Source: Firm-04 sp045600205 (lineage in GTDB: Bacteria > Bacillota > Clostridia > Oscillospirales > Ruminococcaceae). Taken from it: DNA of 64,000 nt. The position numbers and the translations under genes were made by a program. Positions 9,195 through 17,018 of the stretch are shown here, one piece after another. Numbering within the stretch: the first letter of the stretch is position 1; every line of letters starts with the position of its first letter. The stretch covers positions 62,001 through 126,000 of the forward strand of contig JAZRXM010000023.1 in assembly GCA_045600205.1 (NCBI GenBank), in the 5' to 3' direction. The notes below the pieces were generated by a model. It saw nothing but the letters and a program-made list of their open reading frames with translations, did not search any database and had not been told where the DNA came from.

Positions 9195-10238
9195 TTATGC
9201 CTGTTGTTTGCTCTGTCCGATTTTCTCGTCCATGGCTTTGACAATTGCGAGGAATTTCGGTTCGTTGGTCAGGTCATATGCAATGCGGTAGAACAGACCG
9301 ACCAGTTCAGGGCGGTTGTATTCCTGTGCGGATTCGCCCAGTGTGATGGCAAGATTGACGACGTCATCATTGGGCGGGATGACCAGACCGTATTTCTCGT
9401 AGCAGTCAAGAATCTGACCATGGGTGGGCGGAACAAAGCTCTGTCCAAGTGCTTTCATGTGCTTGACAACGTCCTGCAATTCAAATTCGACGGCTTTGCT
9501 CTGCTTGAAGCGGATGCTCTCGAAATAGAACGTACCTGCGTCCTGATATGCGCCGATCATGTTGCAGTAGTAGCCCATGTTGCAGAGCGTGCGTGCGATA
9601 CGGTCTGCGGAGGTGCAGACACGCAGGGTATCCTGACAAACGTGCAGGAGGTTATCGGGGGTGTTGCCGAATTTGCAGATCTCCGCAAGTTCAAAGCGAT
9701 AGTCCGCATTGACAGGGTTGAACGCAATGCCACGCTCGACGGCTTCCGCAGCAATTGCAGGGGATTTTTTCTGTTCCAGCAGGACATAGCCGTACATGGT
9801 CAGATAGTGCGCAAAATCAAAGGGGGCGCGTTCAAATTCACGGATGGTGGGGTAAAATTCAAGGAACAGGTGGTATTCAAACGGGTTGCGGAAACTGTAC
9901 CATTTGGTATCACTGTTCTCAAAATGGTCGCGGATGGTGTCGGAAATCAGGGCAAGGATGCGCTCAGCCTCATTCAGATTGTTGGCGTTGATGGCTTGCA
10001 TGGCGTTGTGAAAGGCTTTGTCCATGCGCACACCGTCCACAAAGGTTGCCTCCTGCATATACTTCTGCTTTTCGGGCGGCAAAAGCTGATAAGCGTAATC
10101 TGCGAGTGCTGACACCAGTTCCTCGACATTGGATTCTTTTTTCAGGTCTGCGGCGATCTCATTGATTTTTTTGATATCGGCTTCGGCATCGCCGGTCATT
10201 TGTGCCGCAACTTGTTTCATCAGTTCATCTACGGTCAT
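9195..10238 (-). CDS. TPR-like helical protein of unknown function
   Basis: A 347-residue, almost wholly helical protein with no signal peptide or membrane span. Segments such as LLEQKKSPAIAAEAVERG followed by NPVNADYRFELAEICK look like tetratricopeptide repeats. An open frame extends 26 codons upstream, but GAGAGG lies 8 bases before the ATG at 10238, which I chose. It sits downstream of aspS in the same direction, with a perfect 10-bp inverted repeat between them. Likely an interaction scaffold; no specific role can be read. Confidence 0.78.
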   Translation of the reverse strand: MTVDELMKQVAAQMTGDAEADIKKINEIAADLKKESNVEELVSALADYAYQLLPPEKQKYMQEATFVDGVRMDKAFHNAMQAINANNLNEAERILALISDTIRDHFENSDTKWYSFRNPFEYHLFLEFYPTIREFERAPFDFAHYLTMYGYVLLEQKKSPAIAAEAVERGIAFNPVNADYRFELAEICKFGNTPDNLLHVCQDTLRVCTSADRIARTLCNMGYYCNMIGAYQDAGTFYFESIRFKQSKAVEFELQDVVKHMKALGQSFVPPTHGQILDCYEKYGLVIPPNDDVVNLAITLGESAQEYNRPELVGLFYRIAYDLTNEPKFLAIVKAMDEKIGQSKQQA

Positions 10239-10300
10239 GATATAATCCCTCTCATTCATGTTTTGCCCGCCGTCTGGTACAAAAAACGGGCGGATATTGG

Positions 10301-10330
10301 CTGCGGTACGTCGCAAAGGGCGTACCGCAG
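10301..10330 (-). repeat. Perfect 10-bp inverted repeat downstream of aspS
   Basis: CTGCGGTACG (10301-10310) and CGTACCGCAG (10321-10330) flank a 10-nt loop, just after the aspS stop. No T run follows directly, but a second potential hairpin with a T-rich loop lies next to it (10264-10291). It may be an mRNA-processing or weak termination structure. Confidence 0.7.
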
Positions 10331-10340
10331 GTGGTAACTG

Positions 10341-12113
10341 TTACTTTTCTTCGACGGTTTTGATTGCAAGTACATCGAGGTCTGCCTGTGCCACGGGGGA
10401 CGGGCAGCCGCTCATGAGTTCTCTTGCATTCTGAACCTTCGGGAATGCGACGACATCGCGGAGGCTTTCTGCTTCTGCGAGGGTCATGGTCAGTCTGTCC
10501 AGACCGATGCCCAGACCGCCGTGAGGCGGTGCGCCGTACTTATATGCCTGCACGAGGAAGCCGAATTTTGCCTCGATTTCTTCCTCAGTCAAGCCGAGCG
10601 ACTCGAACATCTTCTGCTGCAATTCGTAGTCCGTGATACGAATCGAGCCGGAGCAAAGCTCTGTGCCGTTGAGTACGAGGTCATACGCCTTGGCAAAGAC
10701 CTTTTCGGGTGCGGTGTCGAGATATTGCAGGCACTCGTCCATCGGCATGGTGAACGGGTGGTGCATTGCGAGCCATTCGCCGGTTTCTTCGTCCTTTTCG
10801 AAGAACGGGAACTGGGTGATCCACAGGAAGTTGAACTGTCCCTTCGGGATAAGGTCGAGCTGCTTTGCCACCTGAATGCGCAGTGCACCCAGTACAGGCA
10901 GCGTGACAGAGGTCTTATCCGCAATGATGAGGACAACGTCGCCCTGCTCTGCACCTACGGCAGACAGCATAGCGGAAAGTTCGCCCTCTTTGAGGAATTT
11001 GCCAAACGAGCAGGAAGGTTCTGCGTCAACCCAGCGGACATAAGCCATGCCCTTTGCACCGATGCCCTTGACCATTTCGGTCAGCTTGTCGATTTCCTTG
11101 CGGGTGAGCGTTTTGGCGGCATCTTTTGCCACGATGCAGCGCACCGTACCGCCCTCAGCGAGCGCGTTGGCAAAGACAGGAAATTCGCAGTTCTTCACGA
11201 TTTCGGAGAGATCCTGCAATTCCATGCCGTAGCGGGTATCAGGCTTATCGGAACCGTAGCGGTTCATTGCTTCGGTGTAGGTCAGACGCTGGAGCGGGAC
11301 ATTCAGCTCTTTGCCCATGACATCGTGCCACAGACGGATCAGGAAGCCCTCAGTGATGTCGAGGATATCATCCACATCGACAAAGGACATTTCCAGGTCG
11401 ATCTGGGTGAATTCAGGCTGACGGTCTGCGCGGAGGTCCTCGTCGCGGAAGCAGCGTGCAAGCTGAATATAGCGGTCATAGCCTGCCACCATCAGCAACT
11501 GCTTGTAGATCTGCGGGGACTGCGGCAGTGCGTAGAATTCACCGTGATGTACACGGGAAGGAACAAGGTAATCTCTTGCGCCTTCGGGGGTGGACTTCAT
11601 CATCATCGGGGTTTCGATTTCGAGGAAGCCGTTTTCATAGAAATACTGTCTTGCGCACTGTGCGATCTTGTGGCGCAGGATCAGGTTTTGCTGGAGCGGT
11701 GCGCGGCGCAGGTCGAGATAGCGATATTTCAGACGCAGTTCCTCATTGACCTTGGTTTCTGCGGTGATCTCGAAAGGCGGGGTCTGTGCTTTTGCCAGGA
11801 TGCGCAGTTCCGTAACGTAGATCTCCACATGACCTGTCGGGATCTTATCGTTTTTGCTTTCGCGCTCTCTGACCTCACCGCGGGCAAGAACGACGTACTC
11901 GCTGCGGCAGGATGCTGCCTTTTCGAATACGGCTTTGTCGGTGGTATCATCAAAGGTGAGCTGCACAACGCCCGTGCGGTCGCGCAGGACGATAAAGATA
12001 ATGCCGCCCTTGTCGCGGATGGTATCGCAGAAGCCGCCGACCGTGACGGTCTTGCCTGCTTCCAGCACTTCGCCGCAGTAATGCGTGCGTTTGAGTCCCT
12101 GCATATTGTCCAT
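10341..12113 (-). CDS. aspS: Aspartate--tRNA ligase
   Basis: Charges tRNA-Asp (class II synthetase). The 590-residue product has an N-terminal OB-fold anticodon-binding domain, the class II core with the RYLDLRR and FRDEDLRADRQPEFTQID segments, the bacterial GAD insertion domain in the middle and the motif 3 sequence GIGLDRL near the C-terminus. Length matches bacterial AspRS. I chose the ATG at 12113, 12 bases after a GGAGG, rather than an in-frame ATG 10 codons upstream that overlaps the ribosome binding site. Confidence 0.96.
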   Translation of the reverse strand: MDNMQGLKRTHYCGEVLEAGKTVTVGGFCDTIRDKGGIIFIVLRDRTGVVQLTFDDTTDKAVFEKAASCRSEYVVLARGEVRERESKNDKIPTGHVEIYVTELRILAKAQTPPFEITAETKVNEELRLKYRYLDLRRAPLQQNLILRHKIAQCARQYFYENGFLEIETPMMMKSTPEGARDYLVPSRVHHGEFYALPQSPQIYKQLLMVAGYDRYIQLARCFRDEDLRADRQPEFTQIDLEMSFVDVDDILDITEGFLIRLWHDVMGKELNVPLQRLTYTEAMNRYGSDKPDTRYGMELQDLSEIVKNCEFPVFANALAEGGTVRCIVAKDAAKTLTRKEIDKLTEMVKGIGAKGMAYVRWVDAEPSCSFGKFLKEGELSAMLSAVGAEQGDVVLIIADKTSVTLPVLGALRIQVAKQLDLIPKGQFNFLWITQFPFFEKDEETGEWLAMHHPFTMPMDECLQYLDTAPEKVFAKAYDLVLNGTELCSGSIRITDYELQQKMFESLGLTEEEIEAKFGFLVQAYKYGAPPHGGLGIGLDRLTMTLAEAESLRDVVAFPKVQNARELMSGCPSPVAQADLDVLAIKTVEEK

Positions 12114-12161
12114 AGTTTTCAATTTCCTCCTATATTCAGCCAAACGGCTTGGGTTTGCATA

Positions 12162-12716
12162 TTATTTTCTGCCAAGGACACGCGGCAGCAGAAATTTGCG
12201 CAGAAACGTGCCCATTCGCCCCAATGCGATATCGTACATCAGGAACACGAGGTTTGCCAGCGCCGCAAGTGCCGCGAGCATCCATGCCTTTTCGTCATCA
12301 AAGGTGGGCAGCCCGAGGACATAGACGGTCAGCCAGTAATCCAGCACAAGGAATCCGTTGAACAGTAACAGCCGCCATAAAATACGCAGCAGCTTGTTTT
12401 TGAGCCGCATTCCGTAGGGGCGCAGCAGCGGGTAATACCCGAAAAACAGAATAAACATGAGGGCGGCTTCCTTGTCGTAGGTGACGACCAGAGAAAGCAG
12501 GCTGACGGCAAGATAGGTCAGCATTGCCCAGCCTGTGGAAACCTCCTCCACGAGGATCATCAGCAAAATGCCTGCCGCCATAGGGGCAGCGATGTACAGA
12601 GCGGGAAACACACCTGTCAGAAACATGGTCATCAGGCAGAGCCCTGCCACGATGCCGCCCAGCGCAACCCGATAGCTTTTGCCCGCATCAGCTCGCGTTT
12701 TGTTTGATTGTGACAT
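12162..12716 (-). CDS. Polytopic membrane protein of unknown function
   Basis: A 184-residue hydrophobic protein with about five membrane segments and a basic C-terminal tail (KFLLPRVLGRK). The first half, with paired helices of the type found in small transporter subunits, faintly recalls ECF-type or DUF2232 membrane proteins, but I cannot assign a family. A consensus promoter lies 42 bp upstream, and aspS follows after 48 bp on the same strand. Confidence 0.75.
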   Translation of the reverse strand: MSQSNKTRADAGKSYRVALGGIVAGLCLMTMFLTGVFPALYIAAPMAAGILLMILVEEVSTGWAMLTYLAVSLLSLVVTYDKEAALMFILFFGYYPLLRPYGMRLKNKLLRILWRLLLFNGFLVLDYWLTVYVLGLPTFDDEKAWMLAALAALANLVFLMYDIALGRMGTFLRKFLLPRVLGRK

Positions 12717-12757
12717 TCGTGAAATCTCACTTTCCGAGAGGATAACGATATATATAC

Positions 12758-12786
12758 ATTATACCTTGATTCGGCATATCTGTCAA
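12758..12786 (-). promoter_or_regulatory. Promoter of the membrane protein-aspS operon
   Basis: Read on the minus strand, TTGACA (12786-12781) and TATAAT (12763-12758) are separated by 17 bp. It sits just after the terminator of the 6S-like RNA. Confidence 0.88.
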
Positions 12787-12802
12787 GAAAAACTTTCGTG
12801 AT

Positions 12803-12841
12803 AAAAAGCAAGCGGACAAAGCGCAAAAGCACTCTGTCCGC
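12803..12841 (-). terminator. Terminator of the 6S-like RNA
   Basis: A 13-bp stem (12812-12824 with 12829-12841, two G-U pairs) around a four-base loop, followed on the minus strand by a T-rich tail. Confidence 0.88.
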
Positions 12842-12849
12842 TTTTTCTT

Positions 12850-13062
12850 TTTTTGCTCCGCCTTGCCGTCGCCCGAACTATAAAACCCGCACGAAGCAGG
12901 TGGGTATCCGCCCAGACCTTTCACGCTCCCTTCGTCCGCAAAGCGGGAGGTCTGCAATTCACGTCCGGAGCTAAGATTCCCTGAATATAAGTGTTGGATT
13001 ATATCGCATCGGGCTTGGTCGCACAAGGCAGAAAGAATATGATTCATTCACTCTGCTTTGTT
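12850..13062 (-). ncRNA. ssrS: 6S RNA candidate
   Basis: A gene-free stretch with its own promoter and terminator that folds into one long rod. The ends close with a 10-bp helix (13023-13032 with 12857-12866); next to it GCCCGA pairs with TCGGGC; a large internal bubble and further paired arms, one with the segment GGGCGGATACCCACCTGC, follow. A rod with a central bubble about 200 nt long is the 6S RNA layout, which mimics an open promoter and binds RNA polymerase. The fold and size fit; I could not check it against a covariance model. Confidence 0.72.
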
Positions 13063-13068
13063 ATGGAT

Positions 13069-13097
13069 AGTATATCACATAACTGCACAAAAATCAA
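13069..13097 (-). promoter_or_regulatory. Promoter of the 6S-like RNA
   Basis: On the minus strand TTGATT (13097-13092) and TATACT (13074-13069) have a 17-bp spacer, placing the RNA start near 13062. Confidence 0.85.
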
Positions 13098-13138
13098 TAG
13101 GAAGATATTGCTATTCTATGCAAATTGTTCCAAATTGA

Positions 13139-13507
13139 TTACTCGTGGTGGTGGCAGCCGCAATCGCAGCCGTCGTCTTCGCAATCGCAGTCACAATCCT
13201 CGTCCAGTCTTTCGAGGAAAATGTTTGCGATGCGTTCGTACTCCTCATCGCTGTCGATGGGTGCGAGAATCTCGTTGCCGTTGTCATCGGTTGTCACAGC
13301 CAGTACGACCAGTTCACAATCCGCGAGCAGCTCCTCGGGGGTCTCGACATGAGGAATCAGAGCGAAGTAAGCCTTGCCCTCGTCCTCGAGTACGTCAATC
13401 AGTTCGAAGACTTTTTCGTTGCCTTCCTCATCTACGAGTGTGTAGAGATCGGGCGCCATGTCCTCCATGATTTCGTCCTGTGCATTTTCTGCATTATGAT
13501 CCTGCAT
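13139..13507 (-). CDS. DUF1292 protein with Cys/His-rich tail
   Basis: A 122-residue acidic protein. Residues 15-100 match the DUF1292 (YrzB-like) family, small cytoplasmic proteins of unknown role common in Firmicutes. The last 20 residues form a striking tail in which Cys alternates with Asp and Gly and which ends in three His and a Glu, a likely metal-binding segment not usual for the family core. It has its own promoter and lies upstream of the 6S-like RNA gene on the same strand. Confidence 0.85.
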   Translation of the reverse strand: MQDHNAENAQDEIMEDMAPDLYTLVDEEGNEKVFELIDVLEDEGKAYFALIPHVETPEELLADCELVVLAVTTDDNGNEILAPIDSDEEYERIANIFLERLDEDCDCDCEDDGCDCGCHHHE

Positions 13508-13583
13508 AATAAGTACTCCGTTCTGCCCGTGGCTTGTACGCCTGACGAGCTGAATTTACAGACTTTTGTGTCTGCATGGGTAT

Positions 13584-13612
13584 ATTGTAACCGATTTTCG
13601 GAAAAATGTCAA
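13584..13612 (-). promoter_or_regulatory. Promoter of the DUF1292 gene
   Basis: On the minus strand TTGACA (13612-13607) and TACAAT (13589-13584) are 17 bp apart. Confidence 0.88.
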
Positions 13613-13669
13613 GTCCCGACGCAAAATGTCATAACGCATAAATTATTTCAAGAAATTTTAAGAAAACTA

Positions 13670-13698
13670 TTGACAACTTAATCAAAGTGTGCTATAAT
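13670..13698 (+). promoter_or_regulatory. Consensus promoter of the large RNA
   Basis: TTGACA at 13670-13675 and TATAAT at 13693-13698 with a 17-bp spacer, a perfect vegetative promoter. The predicted start is near 13705. It faces away from the DUF1292 promoter, about 60 bp apart. Confidence 0.92.
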
Positions 13699-13704
13699 GT
13701 AGTC

Positions 13705-14316
13705 ACAAGGTAAAGAAAAGCAGGAATCCCAAAGCTCCGAAGCGTGAATCGGAGCGGATGCAGTATTCAGGGCGAAAAGCCCGCTTCTTTCCCTTGAAAT
13801 CTTCAAACGGTGTTTTCCGCGGATGCAGGAAAGGATGCATTCGGACGACTTCGGAAAGCATAACGTCAATCAGAACAGAAAGGTTGTGAGAGTCCGATGG
13901 AAGCAGAGACGACTATCCCGTCCATTGATGATGGCTCCGCAGCGGATTCTTCTGTGCAATAAGGCTTGGAGATCGACTGCATACATCGCGTATGACAGCA
14001 ACAAGTATTCTGATATGGAAAATGCACAGGATGAACCACGAGTCAACGGATTTGTGTGAGCGCAGAGCCAGACGGAAGGTGTCGGCAGCGGCACAAGTGC
14101 ATCGCTGCAAAGCATGACCCCCGCATTGATGGAATATCGGGGCAATAATCCCAACTTACGGCGAATGCCTGCCTGACGCAGAGCGGGTATCGGCATTTAC
14201 CTAAGGAGCGGATGCTCCCTTCACGGCCGTATATCGGTCTGATATAGAGTCAAATAGGGCGCGCAAAATTGAATAAAAAAACAGAGGGAAGCTGAAACCG
14301 GCTTCCCTTGTTTTTG
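13705..14316 (+). ncRNA. Large structured non-coding RNA candidate (about 610 nt)
   Basis: A perfect promoter and a strong terminator enclose about 610 nt without a convincing gene. Local hairpins are dense: GCTCCGA/TCGGAGC (13734-13755), GGGC/GCCC (13770-13782), TTGAA/TTCAA (13794-13806), TTTCC/GGAAA (around 13814-13832), CTGCATAC/GTATGACAG (13977-13999), GCAGCG/CGCTGC with an inner stem (14085-14108), CCCCG/CGGGG (around 14119-14142), GGAGC/GCTCC (around 14205-14218) and ATATC/GATAT. AGGTAAA near the 5' end (13708-13714) can pair with TTTACCT (14196-14202), closing the molecule. Size and complexity recall the ROOL, GOLLD and OLE classes; the usual RNase P and tmRNA signatures are absent. 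The identity is open. Confidence 0.78.
14282..14316 (+). terminator. Terminator of the large RNA
   Basis: GGGAAGC and GCTTCCC pair around TGAAACCG, with flanking CA/TG pairs, followed by TTTTTG. Confidence 0.9.
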
Positions 14317-14333
14317 TTTATAGTTTTTTTGCC

Positions 14334-14363
14334 TTGACATCCTGCCGCAGCATTTGTTATAAT
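14334..14363 (+). promoter_or_regulatory. Promoter of the PHP gene
   Basis: TTGACA at 14334-14339 and TATAAT at 14358-14363, 18-bp spacer. It separates the PHP gene from the RNA unit. Confidence 0.88.
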
Positions 14364-14398
14364 GATTCTTGAAATCCTTGCGTCAGGAGGTTCCTGCT

Positions 14399-15217
14399 AT
14401 GCTAGATCTGCATACTCACAGCAATTGCTCGGATGGACAGCATTCTCCCACAGAATTGCTTGCCCTCGCTGCACAAAAACAAATCACTCATCTCGCCCTC
14501 ACCGACCACGATACCGTGAGCGGTCTGAAGGAAGCTGCTGCTACCGCGAAAAATTACGGCATCCGGTTCCTTGGCGGGATCGAGATCAGTACAAGCCGTA
14601 GTCATCAGCATTTGCTGGGTCTTGGCATTGATCCGGACTGCCCTGCGATGCTTGCTGCCTGCGAAGCCTATAAAATACGCCGTATCGCCCGTGAACAGGG
14701 AATTCTCAAAGTACTGAACGGCTGGGGTATGGATATTGCCGCGGAAGATGTGCAGAAATTTGCACACGGACAGGTCGGACGCCCGCATTTTGCACGCGCT
14801 ATGGTTGAAAAGGGGTATGTGCAAAGCGTACCCGAGGCGTGTGAACGTTATCTGAAAGCACCTGAGATCCGCGCGATCAGCGACAAAAAGCCCGATGCTG
14901 CTGAGGCAATTGCGTTGATTCATGAGGCGGGCGGATTTGCAGTGCTTGCACATCCGATGGAACTGGCACTGCCGTTTACACAGTTACAGACACACATGGA
15001 TACACTGTTGGAAATCGGGCTGGACGGTATTGAGGTGTTTTATCAATCCAACACGGCACAGGAAATTGATTTTCTACGCGATTATGCGAAAAAACACAAT
15101 CTGCTGATGACAGGAGGCTCCGATTTCCACGGGGCTTTGGTCAAACCAAGCGTGACGCTCGGCATTCGATCACAGGAGGAGATCCTTTCGCAGTCGGCAC
15201 TCTGGCAAGAAAAATGA
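14399..15217 (+). CDS. PHP-domain phosphoesterase (TrpH/RNase AM type)
   Basis: A 272-residue metal-dependent phosphoesterase of the PHP family. Metal ligands are visible in HTHSNCSDG (residues 5-13), LTDHDT (near 36), a Glu in the GGIEIS segment, the AHP motif near 183 and GSDFHG near 239. This is the layout of the TrpH/YciV group, which remove phosphate from 3',5'-nucleoside bisphosphates or trim short RNA 5' ends. AGGAGG at 14385-14390 fixes the ATG at 14399. It has its own promoter directly after the large RNA; a functional link between them is not shown. Confidence 0.88.
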   Translation: MLDLHTHSNCSDGQHSPTELLALAAQKQITHLALTDHDTVSGLKEAAATAKNYGIRFLGGIEISTSRSHQHLLGLGIDPDCPAMLAACEAYKIRRIAREQGILKVLNGWGMDIAAEDVQKFAHGQVGRPHFARAMVEKGYVQSVPEACERYLKAPEIRAISDKKPDAAEAIALIHEAGGFAVLAHPMELALPFTQLQTHMDTLLEIGLDGIEVFYQSNTAQEIDFLRDYAKKHNLLMTGGSDFHGALVKPSVTLGIRSQEEILSQSALWQEK

Positions 15218-15233
15218 GAATCTTGTGAAAAGC

Positions 15234-15262
15234 TTGCATTCCATGACGGAATATGCTAGAAT
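15234..15262 (+). promoter_or_regulatory. Promoter of the coiled-coil membrane protein
   Basis: TTGCAT at 15234-15239 and TAGAAT at 15257-15262 with a 17-bp spacer. Confidence 0.8.
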
Positions 15263-15295
15263 ATAGACATTACAGAAAGGATTGTGACACGACCA

Positions 15296-16225
15296 ATGAG
15301 CGATGAAAAGAATCTGAATGCACCTAGTACCGAGGAAAAATCCGAATCCAAAGAAACGGTTTCCGCATTGCATAATGCGCGTGAGATGAAAGCACAGGCG
15401 GCACGCGAAGCGGAACTCGCAGAGCGCGAACGACAGGCGGAATCGGCAGAGGAAGCGTACCAGGCGCGTGAAGAATATGCCAAGGAACTGAATGAAGAAA
15501 AAGTTGCGCTGATGCAATTGAAACAGGGCATTCTGGAGGATACCGAAAAGGTGTTCGGTCAGAAGGAAGAAGCGAAAAAGTATACCGTCTGGCAGAAAAT
15601 CAGCAACTGGTTCTATCATTCCAAATGGTGGCTCGGCATTGCAACATTCTGTGTGCTGATCGGCGGATTTCTGATCTATGATTACGTGACGCGGGTCGAT
15701 CCTGATATCACGCTGATGATGCTCAGTGCCAACGGTGCATTGACTGTACAGGAGCCGCAGATCATTGAGATGCTGAAAAAAGATTGTCCCGATTACAACG
15801 AGGACGGCGAAGTGGTCGCGGAAATTGTATCCATACCGCTCAGTCGGCGGAACATGGAAAGCGGCACACAGCTCGCAACTGCTTATATGACACAGCTTTC
15901 CGTACAGTTCCGAACCGATATGTGTATGCTGGTGTTTGTGGACGAAGAAGCTGAAGAGTATCTGGACGCTGATAATCAAAAACTGTTTGTGGATCTGGAA
16001 AAGATTTTCCCGCAGTACGACTGTGTGGAAAAGTATCGCGTAAAGCTCGATAATACATCGTTTGCAGAGAAGATCGGTCTGGAGGGAGAGCTGGGCAAAG
16101 GCTCGTATCTGGCACTTCGCACCTATGATGGCGGCGAAAACGAGGACAAAATGAAAGCAGCCTATGCACGCGCCCTGCCGATTCTGGAAAGCATCCTGAA
16201 ACAAATTTCAACCGAAGGAGTCTGA
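15296..16225 (+). CDS. Membrane-anchored coiled-coil protein of unknown function
   Basis: About 309 residues. Residues 20-90 are a charged, Ala/Glu/Arg-rich stretch that should form a coiled coil in the cytoplasm; a single membrane segment follows near residue 115 (WWLGIATFCVLIGGFL), and about 170 residues lie outside. No family recognised. The start is uncertain: AAGGA at 15277-15281 is too near a GTG at 15284 and rather far from the ATG at 15296. The next gene starts 6 bp after the stop, so the two membrane proteins are probably expressed and perhaps act together. Confidence 0.75.
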   Translation: MSDEKNLNAPSTEEKSESKETVSALHNAREMKAQAAREAELAERERQAESAEEAYQAREEYAKELNEEKVALMQLKQGILEDTEKVFGQKEEAKKYTVWQKISNWFYHSKWWLGIATFCVLIGGFLIYDYVTRVDPDITLMMLSANGALTVQEPQIIEMLKKDCPDYNEDGEVVAEIVSIPLSRRNMESGTQLATAYMTQLSVQFRTDMCMLVFVDEEAEEYLDADNQKLFVDLEKIFPQYDCVEKYRVKLDNTSFAEKIGLEGELGKGSYLALRTYDGGENEDKMKAAYARALPILESILKQISTEGV

Positions 16226-16230
16226 TTTCC

Positions 16231-16830
16231 ATGGAGGAGAAACCGTTACAGCCGCAAAACGAAGCACCTGCACAGCCAAGCGGAATTTTTGAGCCGAAAC
16301 CGCAGATGCAGGCTGTCGGCATCAAATCGGGAAAGCGCAGAGCCATGGAACTTGCAATCGCCGTGTTTGTTGTGATCGCTGTTGTGATCGTGGTAGCGGT
16401 GTGCAAAAATCTGTACCTGAAACCGATTCGCGGCTACTATAAGGGACTTTCCAAGGACAGCGTGAATAAAATGTGCGATTCGTTTCCGGCGTGGCTTGTA
16501 AATGTGCAGCTTGATGCGGAAAGCGTCACGGTGTACGATATGTGTACTATGGTGACTTCTACCGCAAAGTTGGGCTACGGCGAACATTTCAAGGCGAAGG
16601 CAAGGCTTGTCACCTACGAGGAAAAAGACGATCATCAGCTGGAAACCATTGAGAACGGAATCTTTTCTACCTATCATCAGAAGGTGAGCGTGACGGAAGG
16701 GCGTGTACTGACGCTTTCGGTTACCTACAAATACGGCGACGGCAAGAAAAATGTCGTCAATGAATATGTGACCCTCTATAAGATGAATGGCAGATGGGTC
16801 ATGATCGACGTACCGAGCGGCAAAAAATAA
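16231..16830 (+). CDS. Single-pass membrane protein of unknown function
   Basis: A 199-residue protein with a short, Pro/Gln-rich cytoplasmic N-terminus, a membrane segment near residues 36-58 (IAVFVVIAVVIVV), and an external domain of about 140 residues rich in beta strands. The external part resembles small NTF2-like or lipocalin-like domains only loosely. GAAGGAG precedes the ATG. It is tightly linked to the coiled-coil membrane protein upstream, and the two share the same topology. Confidence 0.75.
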   Translation: MEEKPLQPQNEAPAQPSGIFEPKPQMQAVGIKSGKRRAMELAIAVFVVIAVVIVVAVCKNLYLKPIRGYYKGLSKDSVNKMCDSFPAWLVNVQLDAESVTVYDMCTMVTSTAKLGYGEHFKAKARLVTYEEKDDHQLETIENGIFSTYHQKVSVTEGRVLTLSVTYKYGDGKKNVVNEYVTLYKMNGRWVMIDVPSGKK

Positions 16831-16906
16831 CGCGAAACACGGCAAAAATGACAAAATTGTATTTTGCATTCCGTGAAAGATTGGCAGCAATCTGTCAGCG
16901 GATGCC

Positions 16907-16935
16907 TTGCAATTTATGTCGAAAAAGGGTATAAT
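16907..16935 (+). promoter_or_regulatory. Promoter of the acyl-transfer cluster
   Basis: TTGCAA at 16907-16912 and TATAAT at 16930-16935 with a 17-bp spacer, upstream of the DUF4358-DHHW lipoprotein gene. Confidence 0.82.
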
Positions 16936-17018
16936 AAAACAGAATGGATGCACAGGGAAAATGTGCGTCTGTTCTGTATTTTTTTGCATCACAGAGAAAA
17001 AGAAAGGACGGAAACAAT

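Noticed and set aside
10521..12368. A 615-codon open frame antisense to aspS
   Set aside because: It lies wholly opposite a clear synthetase gene, has a Leu/Phe/His-rich composition typical of antisense frames and no ribosome binding site.
13823..14059. A 78-codon open frame within the large RNA
   Set aside because: No ribosome binding site, unusual composition and it crosses several hairpins.
13705..14316. RNase P RNA or tmRNA
   Set aside because: The expected conserved RNase P core segments and the tRNA-like end with tag frame of tmRNA are not present.
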